Positions 54,687 through 63,537 of a DNA stretch of 64,000 nt are shown piece by piece. The notes under the pieces are model-generated. The model ran no database searches. It saw only the letters and a program-made list of their open reading frames with translations, and was not told where the DNA came from. A program made the position numbers and the translations under genes. The DNA is taken from the NCBI RefSeq assembly GCF_023017165.1, contig NZ_JALKBW010000001.1, forward strand, positions 3,472,001-3,536,000, written 5' to 3'. The stretch comes from Gordonia alkaliphila (GTDB taxonomy: Bacteria > Actinomycetota > Actinomycetes > Mycobacteriales > Mycobacteriaceae). Numbering within the stretch: the first letter of the stretch is position 1; the number at the start of each line of letters is the position of its first letter.

Positions 54687-54956
54687 CTAATCGGCGCCGG
54701 TGACGGCCTGGATCTCGAAGACCGGCAGCAGCGCCGAATGCCTGCGCAGCGTCTCGGCGTCGGCGTCGACGGTCAGTGCGCCGGGCAGCAGGCGCCCCAC
54801 TTCCCAGCCCCATCCGGCCGTCGAGGCCAGCGGATTGACCGGCACGCGGTGCGGCGCACCGGTGCGACGACCGCGCACGGTGAGCGACTCCGCCCCGGCC
54901 AGACTGATTCCGCGATCGGCCAGCCAGCGCACCACGGCATTGACTCCTCGATCCAT
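54687..54956 (-). CDS. Internally shortened deazaflavin (F420)-family protein
   Basis: The 89-residue product starts MDRGVNAVVRWLADRGISLA and has LTVRGRRTGAPHRVPVNPL, matching the start of deazaflavin-dependent nitroreductase-like proteins. It then passes directly to GWGWEVGRLLPGALT and a C-terminus ending LLPVFEIQAVTG, which in relatives lies some 60 residues further on (from memory). The middle, with the core of the flavin-binding barrel, appears to be missing in frame. It is probably a decaying gene or a shortened protein. ATG 54956 has only a weak ribosome site. It lies downstream of the 54981 gene on the same strand. Confidence 0.6.
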   Translation of the reverse strand: MDRGVNAVVRWLADRGISLAGAESLTVRGRRTGAPHRVPVNPLASTAGWGWEVGRLLPGALTVDADAETLRRHSALLPVFEIQAVTGAD

Positions 54957-54980
54957 CCGGGTGGGCAGCTCCGGGCGACG

Positions 54981-55181
54981 CTAGCGCGTTTCCAGTTCTG
55001 AGTCGACGTGGTCCGCGCGCCACTGCGGCAGCCGCGGATCATCGGTGATCACCCGATCCATCTGCGCGCCGCCGTCGCACGTGCACAGCGCCACCGTGAA
55101 CTGCGCGCCGCGGCGGCCGATCACCTGAAACAGCCCGCCGGAATCGATCCAGCGCTGCAATCGGTCCAGGTCGTCGGTCAT
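54981..55181 (-). CDS. Small conserved hypothetical protein
   Basis: This is a 66-residue protein, MTDDLDRLQRWIDSGGLFQV, followed by GRRGAQFTVALCTCDGGAQM and DRVITDDPRLPQWRADH. It looks like a soluble beta-strand protein with one CxC. I recognise the general type, small acidic proteins conserved in Mycobacteriales, but no function. TAGGAGGC immediately upstream of ATG 55181 is a strong ribosome site. It is divergent from the SGNH hydrolase gene across 62 bases. Confidence 0.7.
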   Translation of the reverse strand: MTDDLDRLQRWIDSGGLFQVIGRRGAQFTVALCTCDGGAQMDRVITDDPRLPQWRADHVDSELETR

Positions 55182-55243
55182 GCCTCCTACCCTACGACCT
55201 GCGCGAAGCCCGGTCCGGCCGAGCCCGCGCGTAGCCTGGGTCG

Positions 55244-56104
55244 GTGACTTTCTCCCGATATGTGGCGCTGGGCGACTCGTTCACCGAGGGCGTCGGCGAC
55301 CATGCTCCCGAACTTCCCGGCGCGGTGCGCGGCTGGGCCGACCGCGTCGCCGCAGCGCTCGACGCAGCATCCCGTGCGGCCGGCGAGCCCGGCCTGGAGT
55401 ACGCCAACCTGGCGATCCGCGGCCGCAAGCTGAAGGCCGTGATCGACGAGCAGTTGGCCCCGGCCCTGACGATGACGCCGGACCTGGTGACCGTGCACGC
55501 GGGCGGCAACGACATCCTGCGCCCCACCGTCGACCTGGACGAGCTGCTCGCCTACTACGACGACGCCATCGCCCAGCTGGTCGCGACCGGCGCGACGGTC
55601 GCCATCTTCACCCCGCACGACCCCGGCGGCGCCCCGGTCTTCGGCACGCTGCGCGGCCGGTTCGCCATCCTCGCCGAGGGGATGCGGCAGATCGCCGACA
55701 CGCGCGGCGCCGTCCTCGTGGACTACTGGCGGATCCGGGACTTCGATGACCGACGCCTGTGGGACTTCGACCGCATGCACATGTCCGCGGTCGGCCACCA
55801 GCGCATGGCGATCGCCGTGCTCGACGCGCTGGGCGTCGACCACGACCTGACGCCGACGTCGCTGCCGCCGACCCCGGAGCTCACCACCGCGCAGGCGCGC
55901 AGCGCCGATCTGGACTGGGCCCGACGGTTCCTCGCGCCGTGGATCGGTCGCCGCCTCCGCGGCGTCTCGTCCGGCGACGACCTGACCCCGCGCTACCCCG
56001 AACCCGTTGCGGTGGAAGCCGTTTCGAGCCGGTGCCAGCTCGCCCAGAACGCCAGCACGGCCAGCACCGAACCGACCGACGCCAACGACTGCGCGGCCAG
56101 GTAG
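55244..56104 (+). CDS. SGNH/GDSL hydrolase
   Basis: The 286-residue esterase or lipase-like protein has block I VALGDSFTEGVGD (nucleophile Ser12), block III VHAGGNDILRP and block V DRMHMSAVGHQRM with catalytic Asp and His. There is no signal peptide. The substrate is unknown. The C-terminal 35 residues are low-complexity ([20 protein letters not shown]) and lie antisense to the end of the PAP2 gene, so the natural end of the folded domain is probably earlier. Start is GTG 55244. Confidence 0.88.
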   Translation: MTFSRYVALGDSFTEGVGDHAPELPGAVRGWADRVAAALDAASRAAGEPGLEYANLAIRGRKLKAVIDEQLAPALTMTPDLVTVHAGGNDILRPTVDLDELLAYYDDAIAQLVATGATVAIFTPHDPGGAPVFGTLRGRFAILAEGMRQIADTRGAVLVDYWRIRDFDDRRLWDFDRMHMSAVGHQRMAIAVLDALGVDHDLTPTSLPPTPELTTAQARSADLDWARRFLAPWIGRRLRGVSSGDDLTPRYPEPVAVEAVSSRCQLAQNASTASTEPTDANDCAAR

Positions 56105-56865
56105 AGGTTGTAGTCCGCGGTCGACCCCGGATCCTGCCCGGCCCCGACGACGCCGAGGAACACCCCGGCAACGCCCATCCCCACCGCGTACAGGGTCGCC
56201 AGCACCACGATGACGGTGCGCACCCGAGCGTACGAGTCGGCCGGCACCGGCCGCACCAGCCCGCTGCGCAGCAGCACCAGGGCGCCGAGCGACGCCATCA
56301 GCACGGCGATCGCGTCGGCGCCCACCGTGTCCGACAGCCGGTGCCACCGCGCCACCACCGTGTAGGCGCCCACGCCCACCGTCCAGGCGAGCACGAGAAT
56401 CATGGCCGGGGTGCGCCAGCGCCACGACACCACCAGCAGCGTGGCGCACGCCACGGCCATCGCGACCGTCGTGTGGCCGCTGGGAAAGCTGTTGTGGTGC
56501 AAGTACTCCGGGGCGTCCACGAGGAGCGGTCGGGGCAGGATCACCCGCTTGAGCAGCTCGGTCGCGACCGTCGCCGCACCGACGACGGCCACCGCCGTGC
56601 AGGCCAGGAGCAGGCCGCCGCGCACCCAGCCGATCACCGCCAGCACCGCCACCGCGATCGCCAACGAGGTCACCGTGACGGTGGCGAGCACGTCGTCGGC
56701 GGCGGTCACCTCCTCGGAATTGACCTGCAGCGCACCGCGCAGCGCGGCGTTCTCCACCCGCTGCCCGGTGTAGGTGCGCACCGCCGCGACGTAGACGCCG
56801 ATCAGTACGCCGAGCGAGGCCAGGGCGAGCAGCGCCCACCGCAGGCCCGCTCGGCGCGCCGTCAC
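55993..56865 (-). CDS. PAP2-family membrane phosphatase
   Basis: This is a 290-residue integral membrane protein of the PAP2 superfamily. The phosphatase motifs are KRVILPRP (106-113), SFPSGHTT (PSGH 128-131) and ARWHRLSDT (Arg173, His175, Asp179). Five or six hydrophobic helices surround them. Likely substrates are lipid or polyprenyl phosphates; which one is not known. GTG 56865 overlaps the ileS stop by four bases. The 3' end overlaps the convergent SGNH gene by 112 bases. Confidence 0.9.
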   Translation of the reverse strand: MTARRAGLRWALLALASLGVLIGVYVAAVRTYTGQRVENAALRGALQVNSEEVTAADDVLATVTVTSLAIAVAVLAVIGWVRGGLLLACTAVAVVGAATVATELLKRVILPRPLLVDAPEYLHHNSFPSGHTTVAMAVACATLLVVSWRWRTPAMILVLAWTVGVGAYTVVARWHRLSDTVGADAIAVLMASLGALVLLRSGLVRPVPADSYARVRTVIVVLATLYAVGMGVAGVFLGVVGAGQDPGSTADYNLYLAAQSLASVGSVLAVLAFWASWHRLETASTATGSG

Positions 56866-59800
56866 GCCTTCTCGATGTCGACGGTCACGCCGTCGTGCAG
56901 TTCGATGGCGCCGGGGGCACCCGAGTCGACCACGAACGACGTCGCCAGGATCTCCCCGGCGATCAGGTCCGCGTGCGTCTGCGCCGTCGCCGCCGCCTCG
57001 GCGGGCACCACGAAGCGCACGCTGATGCGGTCGGAGATGTCCAGGCCCAGGTTGCGGCGCGCATCCTGCAGTTCGCGGATCCGGTCCTTGGCCCAGCCCT
57101 CGGCCTCGAGTTCCGGCGTCACCGCGGTGTCGAGCACCACCAGTCCGCCGCCGCCGGGCAGTTCACCGGTCGACTCCGGCGCCACCGCGACGAGCTTGCG
57201 GGTGAACTCCTCGCCGCGCAGTTCGATGCCGTCGGCCACCACCACGTCCTCGCCGGTCTCCGCGTCGGTACGCAGCTCCCAGTTCCCGGACTTCACAGCC
57301 TTGATCACGCGCTGCACGTCCTTGCCGATGCGCGGACCGGCGGCGCGGGCGTTGACCGCTACCTCGATGCGGCCGTGCGCGTCGACGTCGGTGCTCAGTG
57401 CGACGTCCTTGACGTTCATCTCGTCGGCGATCAGCCCGGCGTACGGCGTCAGATCCACCGCGCTCGGCGCGGCGATGGTCAGCTTGGGCAGCGGCAGCCG
57501 CACGCGGAGGTTGTTGGCCTTGCGCACACTGGAGGCCACCGAGCACACCGACTGCACGGTGTCCATGGCGGCCACGAGCTCCGGATCGGCGGGCAGCTCG
57601 TCGGCGGTCGGCCAGTCGGTGAGGTGCACAGACCGCTCCCCGGTCAGCCCGCGCCACATCGCCTCGGTGGCCAGCGGCAGCAGCGGCGCCGCCAGTCGAC
57701 CGGCCACCTCGAGCACCGTGTACAGGGTGTCGAAGGCGTCCGGCTCCGCATCCTGACCGGCCCAGAAGCGCGCCCGCGAACGGCGCACGTACCAGTTCGT
57801 GAGCGAGTCGCAGAAACCGCGGAACGAGTCGCACGCACCGGCGATGTCGTAGACGTCGAGCGCATCGGTGATCTCATCGCGGGTCACCGCGAGCTTGGCC
57901 AGGATGTACCGGTCGAGGACGTTCTCCGAATCGGTGCGCCACACGGCCGGACGCTCCGCGTACAGCTGCAGGAAGCTGTACGCGTTCCACATCGGCAGCA
58001 GCGCCTGCCGCACGCCTTCCCGGATGCCGCGTTCGGTGACCACCAGGTTGCCGCCGCGCAGGATGGGGCTGGCCATCAGGAACCAGCGCATCGCGTCGGA
58101 GCCGTCGCGGTCGAAGACCTCGTTGACGTCCGGGTAGTTGCGCTTGGACTTGCTCATCTTGGCGCCGTCGTCGCCGAGCACGATGCCGTGCGCCGCAACG
58201 GTTTTGAACGCCGGCCGATCGAACAGCGCGGTGGCCAGCACGTGCAGGTTGTAGAACCAGCCGCGAGTCTGGCCGTTGTACTCGACGATGAAGTCGCCCG
58301 GGTTGTGGGCGATCTCGCCGTGGCCGCCGTCGAACCAGTCGACGTTCTCGAACGGATAGTGCACCTGCGCGAACGGCATCGAACCCGACTCGAACCAGCA
58401 GTCGAGCACCTCGGGCACGCGCCGCATGGTAGACTGCCCGGTCGGATCGTCCGGGTTGGGGCGGGTCAGCTCGTCGATCCCCGGACGGTGCAGGTCGGTG
58501 GGCCGCACCCCGAAGTCGCGTTCGAGCTCGTCGAGGCTCCCGTAGACGTCGGTCCGCGGGTGGTTCGGATCGTCGGACATCCACACCGGGATCGGTGCGC
58601 CCCAGTAGCGGTTGCGGCTGATGTTCCAGTCCTTGGCGCCGGCCAGCCACTTGCCGAACTGGCCGTCGCGGATGTGCGACGGCGACCAGGTGATCTCCTG
58701 GTTGAGCTCGAGCATGCGGTCCTTGATCTTCTGCACATTCACGAACCACGACGGCACCGCCATGTAGATCAGCGGCTGACCGGACCGCCACGAGTGCGGG
58801 TAGGAGTGCTCGATGGTCTCGTGCCGCAGCACGCGGCCGGCCGCCTTGAGGTCCTTGATGATGTTCGGGTTGGCGTCGAAGACCATCTGGCCGACGTAGT
58901 CGGGCACGAGGTCGGTGAACCGGCCGCCCGGATCCAGCGGCTGCACCACCTCGATACCGTGCGCCGAGGCGACGTCCATGTCCTCCTCACCGAAGGCGGG
59001 CGCCAGGTGGACCACACCGGTGCCGCTCTCGGTGGTCACGTAGTCGGCGGTGAGGATGCGGTGCGCGTTCGGGTGTCCGACGAAGTAGTCGAACGGCGGC
59101 GCGTAGCCCAGCCCGGCCAGTTCGCTGCCGCGGTAGGTCGCGACGGTCTCGGTCTCCCCCAGTTCCCGCGCGTACGCACCGACCAGCGCCGCGGCGAGCA
59201 GGTACTCGTCGCCGTCGGCGGTCTTCACGTGCACGTACTCGGTGTCCGGGTGCACCGCGATCGCGAGGTTCGACGGCAGGGTCCACGGCGTCGTCGTCCA
59301 GATGAGGGCGTTCACGCCGTTCAGCGCGGCCAGCGGCGCGTCGGCCGGCACCTGCAGCGGCATGGTGACCGTGAGGGCCGGGTCCTGGCGCATCCGGTAG
59401 GCGTCGTCGAGCTTGGCCTCCTGGTTGCTCAGCGGCGTCTGCTCGTACCAGGAGTACGGGAGCACGCGGTAGCCCTGGTAGATCAGGCCCTTGTCGTTGA
59501 GGCGTTGGAAGGCCCACATGACCGACTCCATGAAGTCCAGGTCCAGGGTCTTGTAGTCGTTGTCGAAGTCCACCCAGCGCGCCTGACGGGTCACGTAGGT
59601 GCGCCATTCGCCGGTGTACCGCAGCACCGAATCGCGGCAGTACTCGTTGAACTTGTCCACGCCCATCACTTCGATCTCCGACTTGTCGGTGATCCCCAGC
59701 TGGCGCTCGGCTTCGAGCTCGGCGGGCAGTCCGTGTGTGTCCCAGCCGAAGCGGCGCTCCACCTTCTTGCCGCGCATGGTCTGGTAGCGCGGCACGATGT

Positions 59801-60059
59801 CTTTCACGTAGCCGGTCAGCAGGTGGCCGTAGTGCGGCAGGCCGTTGGCGAAGGGCGGGCCGTCGTAGAAGACGAACTCGGGCGCGTCGGCGCGGTTGGC
59901 GATCGACGCGGCGAACGTCTCGTCGCGGTCCCAATAGTCCAGGACGCGTTCTTCCACCGCCGGGAACGACGGTGCACCGGGGCCCTTGCCTCCGGTGAGG
60001 TCGACGATCGGATACACGCGGCCGCCCTCGGGGGCGTCGTCGAGTGGCGTGTCGGTCAT
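56862..60059 (-). CDS. ileS: Isoleucyl-tRNA synthetase, eukaryote-like type
   Basis: IleRS charges tRNA-Ile. The 1065-residue class I enzyme has a HIGH-type motif in [11 protein letters not shown] (76-79) and [11 protein letters not shown] near residue 635. It also has an editing domain ([16 protein letters not shown]1 region) and a long anticodon-binding C-terminus. [32 protein letters not shown] and the lack of the short zinc finger place it in the type 2 group. These are generally insensitive to mupirocin. Start ATG 60059 ([13 protein letters not shown]) follows GAGGAG in the T-box leader. The stop overlaps the PAP2 gene. Confidence 0.97.
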   Translation of the reverse strand: MTDTPLDDAPEGGRVYPIVDLTGGKGPGAPSFPAVEERVLDYWDRDETFAASIANRADAPEFVFYDGPPFANGLPHYGHLLTGYVKDIVPRYQTMRGKKVERRFGWDTHGLPAELEAERQLGITDKSEIEVMGVDKFNEYCRDSVLRYTGEWRTYVTRQARWVDFDNDYKTLDLDFMESVMWAFQRLNDKGLIYQGYRVLPYSWYEQTPLSNQEAKLDDAYRMRQDPALTVTMPLQVPADAPLAALNGVNALIWTTTPWTLPSNLAIAVHPDTEYVHVKTADGDEYLLAAALVGAYARELGETETVATYRGSELAGLGYAPPFDYFVGHPNAHRILTADYVTTESGTGVVHLAPAFGEEDMDVASAHGIEVVQPLDPGGRFTDLVPDYVGQMVFDANPNIIKDLKAAGRVLRHETIEHSYPHSWRSGQPLIYMAVPSWFVNVQKIKDRMLELNQEITWSPSHIRDGQFGKWLAGAKDWNISRNRYWGAPIPVWMSDDPNHPRTDVYGSLDELERDFGVRPTDLHRPGIDELTRPNPDDPTGQSTMRRVPEVLDCWFESGSMPFAQVHYPFENVDWFDGGHGEIAHNPGDFIVEYNGQTRGWFYNLHVLATALFDRPAFKTVAAHGIVLGDDGAKMSKSKRNYPDVNEVFDRDGSDAMRWFLMASPILRGGNLVVTERGIREGVRQALLPMWNAYSFLQLYAERPAVWRTDSENVLDRYILAKLAVTRDEITDALDVYDIAGACDSFRGFCDSLTNWYVRRSRARFWAGQDAEPDAFDTLYTVLEVAGRLAAPLLPLATEAMWRGLTGERSVHLTDWPTADELPADPELVAAMDTVQSVCSVASSVRKANNLRVRLPLPKLTIAAPSAVDLTPYAGLIADEMNVKDVALSTDVDAHGRIEVAVNARAAGPRIGKDVQRVIKAVKSGNWELRTDAETGEDVVVADGIELRGEEFTRKLVAVAPESTGELPGGGGLVVLDTAVTPELEAEGWAKDRIRELQDARRNLGLDISDRISVRFVVPAEAAATAQTHADLIAGEILATSFVVDSGAPGAIELHDGVTVDIEKA

Positions 60060-60335
60060 GCGGCGTCTCCTCGTGCCTGCAGAACGACGTCGCCGTCGGA
60101 CTGCCCGTGCACGGGGACGCGATCGTCGGGTTCGACGAGCCGCGCGGTACCACCCCGCTTGCACCGCGCATCGCGGTGCCGCTCAGCGAGTTCCCCTGCC
60201 GGAGCAGGACACTCGTGCGGCGATATCGGGCCGCACCCGCCCGGTTCTACTGGGGCGCCGTCACCGCGAACGGGGTCGACGCCGGTTCTTCCGGGAGCTC
60301 CCCGGTGATGGCCGGATCAACGCTGTGGAACGCTC
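60060..60335 (-). promoter_or_regulatory. ileS T-box riboswitch leader
   Basis: The minus-strand leader contains the T-box sequence AAGCGGGGTGGTACCGCG (60143-60160) and, at its start, a stem I region with the isoleucine codon ATC at 60307-60309 inside GGCCATCACC. AGAACC and GGGG-type conserved pieces lie around it. Uncharged tRNA-Ile is expected to pair with the specifier and the UGGN bulge. The ileS start has GAGGAG just before it, and there is no terminator T-run. This fits the translational T-box known from actinobacterial ileS genes. A TAGACT -10 candidate overlaps the end of the previous gene (60336-60341). Confidence 0.93.
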
Positions 60336-60338
60336 AGT

Positions 60339-61202
60339 CTACTCGTCGTCGCCGACGAACGTGATCTTGGGCAACGGCCCGGTGTTGTCGTGCACCACGA
60401 AGGTCCGCTCCGGCTGCGCTGCGGGCGCCTCCGACTCGGGCGCATCATCAGACTCGGGCGCATTCTGATCGGGCGCGACCTCGTCGGCCGGGCCGCTCGC
60501 GTCCGCAGCGGGATCGCCGTCGGCGGGTCCGCCCTCCGGCGCCAGGCCGCGGCGACGTCGACCCACGTACGGCGACAGCGACCGGATGGGTCCGGTGTCG
60601 GGACCGGCGTCGACGGCCGGGATCGGACCGGAGTCCGCCGTGTCGGCGGGCACCGGTTCGGCGGACACCGGCCACGCACCCGACTGGCTCGGGAAGGTGC
60701 CCGTCACCGACTTGATGTAGTCGTTGGCGTCGCCGGTGACCGGCTCGTCGGACTGCGCCGCGTCCAGGTCGTGCGGGGCATCCGGCTCGGCCAGGTCGAG
60801 TGCACCCGAATCGGGCGCACCCGCGTCGACCACGTCGACGTGCGGCACCGGATCGGTTGCGACGAGCGAACCCAGTCCGCTCACCGAGTCGTCGACCGGG
60901 GCGTCCGGAGCCTCCGCCGGCACCGGCGCGACGACAGCGGCCGACTGCTCGGCAGCCGGTGCTTCGTCGGGCCCGTCGTGCAACGGCGCCGACCGCCCGC
61001 TCTCGCGATCGCGGATGGTGAACAGCGGCTCGTCATCGGATCCGCCGCCGCGACCGGCCCGGAGGATGTCGACGAGCAGAACGATCAGACCGACCACGCA
61101 GACGATGATGCAGGCCACCGCCAGCCAAAAGTTCGCCGTGATCAGCGCGACCACCAGCAGGCCGAAGCCGACCAGTGTCGCCAACAGTGCCAAGGTCAGC
61201 AT
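60339..61202 (-). CDS. Acidic membrane-anchored protein
   Basis: The 287-residue product has two N-terminal helices (LTLALLATLVGFGLLVVALI and WLAVACIIVCVVGLIVLLV). A basic patch (ILRAGRGGG) and a long, acidic, Ala/Pro/Asp-rich cytoplasmic tail follow, ending PLPKITFVGDDE. A short possibly structured stretch is DYIKSVTGTFPSQSGAWPV. I do not recognise a family. It lies between wag31 and ileS; a role near the polar growth machinery is only suggested by place. ATG 61202 with GAGGGG upstream is well supported. Confidence 0.75.
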   Translation of the reverse strand: MLTLALLATLVGFGLLVVALITANFWLAVACIIVCVVGLIVLLVDILRAGRGGGSDDEPLFTIRDRESGRSAPLHDGPDEAPAAEQSAAVVAPVPAEAPDAPVDDSVSGLGSLVATDPVPHVDVVDAGAPDSGALDLAEPDAPHDLDAAQSDEPVTGDANDYIKSVTGTFPSQSGAWPVSAEPVPADTADSGPIPAVDAGPDTGPIRSLSPYVGRRRRGLAPEGGPADGDPAADASGPADEVAPDQNAPESDDAPESEAPAAQPERTFVVHDNTGPLPKITFVGDDE

Positions 61203-61250
61203 CGCCGGCCCCTCATCTCATCGAAATGACACACCTCCCCCATGGCCGAA

Positions 61251-62045
61251 TCAGCCCTGGGGGTAGCCGTTCTCGGGCCCGTAGCCCTGCTCCACCGGTG
61301 CGGCACTGCCGCGCTGCTGCAGCTCTTCGAGCTGCGATTCCAGGTAGGTCTTGAGACGGGTGCGGTACTCGCGCTCGAACGTCTTGAGCTGCTCGATCCG
61401 TCCTTCCAGCACCGTGCGCTGCTGGTTGATGGTGGACATGATCTCCGAGTGCTTCTGCTCCGCATCGCGCTGCAGGAAGTCGGCGCGCTCCTGCGCCTGA
61501 CGGACCTGGGTCTCGGCGCGGGTCTGGGCGTCGGCCAGCAGCGCCTCGGCGCGCTGACGCGAGTCGGTCAGGGTGGCCTCGGCGGTGGCCTGCGCCTCGC
61601 CGACCATGCTTTCGCTACGAGCGCGGGCGTCGGCGACCATCGACTCGGCTTCGCCGCGGGCGCTGCCGGTGACGCGGTCGGCGGTGTCCTGCGCGAGCGC
61701 CAGGACTCGGGCCGCGCGCATGCTGGCGTCCTCGTCCAAGCTCGCCGCGGGCACCGGGGGTGCGGGCGGAGCAACGGGCGCCGGGGCCGGAACCTCGACC
61801 ACCTCGGTGGCCGCCGCGAAGACCTGGGTGTGGTCGCCGCCGCCTCCGCCGGCCCGTGCTGCCTGCAGGTCCGCCTCGAGGTCGGCGTTGCGCTGGGTCA
61901 GGTTCGCGTTCTCGTCGATCAGCCGAGCAAGTTCTGCTTCGACGAAGTCGAGGAACTGGTCCACCTCGTCTTCGTTGTAACCGCGCTTACCGATCGGCGG
62001 TTTGCTGAAAGCGACATTGTGCACGTCAGCTGGTGTCAGCCGCAT
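61251..62045 (-). CDS. wag31: DivIVA-type polar growth protein Wag31
   Basis: Wag31 marks cell poles and directs wall growth. The 264-residue protein begins [21 protein letters not shown] and [20 protein letters not shown], the DivIVA membrane-binding region. An Ala/Pro linker (residues about 80-110) and a coiled coil follow ([39 protein letters not shown]), ending [11 protein letters not shown]. It also serves as a phosphorylation target in mycobacteria; I cannot place a site with certainty. ATG 62045 follows AAAGGGGAT. The 259 bases upstream, 62046-62304, hold no gene and should contain its promoter (AT-richer part near 62135-62165). Confidence 0.96.
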   Translation of the reverse strand: MRLTPADVHNVAFSKPPIGKRGYNEDEVDQFLDFVEAELARLIDENANLTQRNADLEADLQAARAGGGGGDHTQVFAAATEVVEVPAPAPVAPPAPPVPAASLDEDASMRAARVLALAQDTADRVTGSARGEAESMVADARARSESMVGEAQATAEATLTDSRQRAEALLADAQTRAETQVRQAQERADFLQRDAEQKHSEIMSTINQQRTVLEGRIEQLKTFEREYRTRLKTYLESQLEELQQRGSAAPVEQGYGPENGYPQG

Positions 62046-62304
62046 TTCGGTATCCCCTTTAGTCTTCGAGCGTGTCCGTGGAAGCACTCTGGTTCAGGTG
62101 TCGGTCACCGACGGCAAGTCGGGTCGCAGTTCTATTAATACCAGTAGCACTGTGTAACTAGCGTGCCATCTTGTCACATCTGGACCAAGTTTGCGTCTCG
62201 AGATGCTGCGCTTTCGCAATCAGAAACGGGCATCTCCGCGTTCCTTCGCAATGCGCTGCCGCGCCGCGACGACTGCCGATCCGGCGCCCTGAGCAGTGGT
62301 TATC

Positions 62305-62625
62305 TCAGATGACGCCGAGCGCCACCGGGGCCAGTTCCTGCGCGAACCCCTGCGAGACCCGCATCCCGATCGTCACCACGATCAACACCAGGAACAATGA
62401 CAAATCGAGTCGCACGGCTCCCAGGTCGATCGGCTTGAGCACGCGGCGGATCGCCTTCAGCGGCGGATCGGTGACGGTGTAGATCACTTCCATCACGATC
62501 ACGGCGACGCCGCGGGGCCGCCAGCGGCGGGCCAGCGACTGGACGAACTCGGCCACCAGCCGACCCAGCAGCAGCACCCAGTACAGAAAGAGGATCAGGT
62601 AGAGGATCCAGAGGAAAATACCCAC
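62305..62625 (-). CDS. YggT-family membrane protein
   Basis: This is a 106-residue protein with two helices (FLWILYLILFLYWVLLLGRL and LDLSLFLVLIVVTIGMRVS) and the family core YTVTDPPLKAIRRVLKPIDLG. YggT proteins are conserved beside sepF and divIVA in Gram-positive bacteria and are thought to act in division or turgor-related processes. GTG 62625 (VGIFLW) lies 19 bases after a strong hairpin. Confidence 0.88.
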   Translation of the reverse strand: MGIFLWILYLILFLYWVLLLGRLVAEFVQSLARRWRPRGVAVIVMEVIYTVTDPPLKAIRRVLKPIDLGAVRLDLSLFLVLIVVTIGMRVSQGFAQELAPVALGVI

Positions 62626-62643
62626 GTGTCTACAGTGCCACGA

Positions 62644-62669
62644 AAGGCGCCGGATTCCTCCGGCGCCTT
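62644..62669 (-). terminator. Hairpin between sepF and yggT
   Basis: AAGGCGCCGGA and TCCGGCGCCTT form a perfect 11-bp stem; on the minus strand the loop is GGAA, a GNRA tetraloop, followed by CGTGG after a short TT. It probably ends or reduces transcription after sepF, or protects RNA. The T-run is poor, so partial read-through into yggT is likely. Confidence 0.65.
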
Positions 62670-62683
62670 CGGTGTGCGTCCTC

Positions 62684-63472
62684 TCAGCTCTGGCTGTGGA
62701 AACCGGTCTCGGCGAGGCGGCGACGATCCTCCGGGGTCACCTCGACACCCGCGGGCGACAGCAGGAAGACCTTGGTGGCCACCTTGTCGAACGACCCGCG
62801 CAGCGCGAAGACCAGGCCCGCAGCGAAGTCGACCATGCGCTTGGCGTCCTCGTTGTTCATGTCCACCAGGTCCATGATCACCGGGCTGCCACCGCGGAAA
62901 CGCTCACCGATGGTGCGCGCCTCCGAGTAGTCGGCCGGTCGCAGGGTGGTGATCCGACTCGCACTCTCGGCGACCACCTCGGCACGCGTTTCGGGCGCGA
63001 GGGCATTGGCGCCGCGCACCGCGCCGACGCTGCGGACCGGTGCGGCGCCGCTGCGCGCGAGCGGCTCGAGCCGGCCGCGAACCGGCGCCGGGCCGCGATC
63101 GAGTTCCACGTGCACCGCGCGCTCGGCGTAGACGCGATCGTCGCCGCGCTGCCCGTAAGCGACCTCGGCGTACTCCACCGCGTAGGGCTCGTCGTCCCGG
63201 AAGGAGTCATCCCGGAAGGAGTCATCCCGGTACGAGTCGTTGCGGTAGGAGTCGTCGCTGTAATGCGGCTCCGGGCGCTCGTCAGCGGCGCGGTAGCGCT
63301 CCATGTACAGGCGCTCACGCGAGCTCATCGCGGGGTCCTCGCGGCGCGGCGCGCCACGGTGGCCGTCCACCGAGTCCATCCGACCACCGGCAGGGTCGGC
63401 GAGGTAGTCGTCTTCGTACTCGCTCGGGGGCACCATGCCGAAATATGCCTTGAACTTCTGCATCGTCGTCAT
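62684..63472 (-). CDS. sepF: Cell division protein SepF
   Basis: SepF ties FtsZ to the membrane in bacteria without FtsA. The 262-residue protein starts with the amphipathic anchor MTTMQKFKAYFGM. It has a long low-complexity Arg/Asp/Tyr-rich linker with DSYRN/DSFRD pentads, and ends with the SepF core: RITTLRPADYSEARTIGERF, RGGSPVIMDLVDMNNEDAKR and MVDFAAGLVFALRGSFDKV. It is longer than the usual 150-220 residues because of the linker. Start ATG 63472 matches the conserved anchor; ATG 63463 is an alternative. It follows the yggS gene. Confidence 0.94.
   Translation of the reverse strand: MTTMQKFKAYFGMVPPSEYEDDYLADPAGGRMDSVDGHRGAPRREDPAMSSRERLYMERYRAADERPEPHYSDDSYRNDSYRDDSFRDDSFRDDEPYAVEYAEVAYGQRGDDRVYAERAVHVELDRGPAPVRGRLEPLARSGAAPVRSVGAVRGANALAPETRAEVVAESASRITTLRPADYSEARTIGERFRGGSPVIMDLVDMNNEDAKRMVDFAAGLVFALRGSFDKVATKVFLLSPAGVEVTPEDRRRLAETGFHSQS
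63192..63259 (-). repeat. Tandem 15-bp repeats in the sepF linker
   Basis: About four units of 15 bases code for DSYRN, DSYRD, DSFRD, DSFRD in the linker of SepF. The two best copies (63195-63229) are nearly identical. The repeat is in frame and could vary in copy number between strains. Confidence 0.75.
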
Positions 63473-63537
63473 CGACTTGCCTTCCACTGCTGAATGAATG
63501 ATCGGGGTGGTTCTGCTGTGACTGATGTGAATGCTGA

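Noticed and set aside
60060..60164. N-terminal extension of IleRS
   Set aside because: The extra residues are Arg-rich and fall in the T-box leader; the ribosome site GAGGAG precedes ATG 60059.
56895..60308. A long plus-strand frame opposite ileS
   Set aside because: Antisense of ileS and the T-box leader; no domain or ribosome site.
63192..63259. CRISPR-like or mobile repeat near sepF
   Set aside because: Short in-frame repeats within the coding sequence of the SepF linker.
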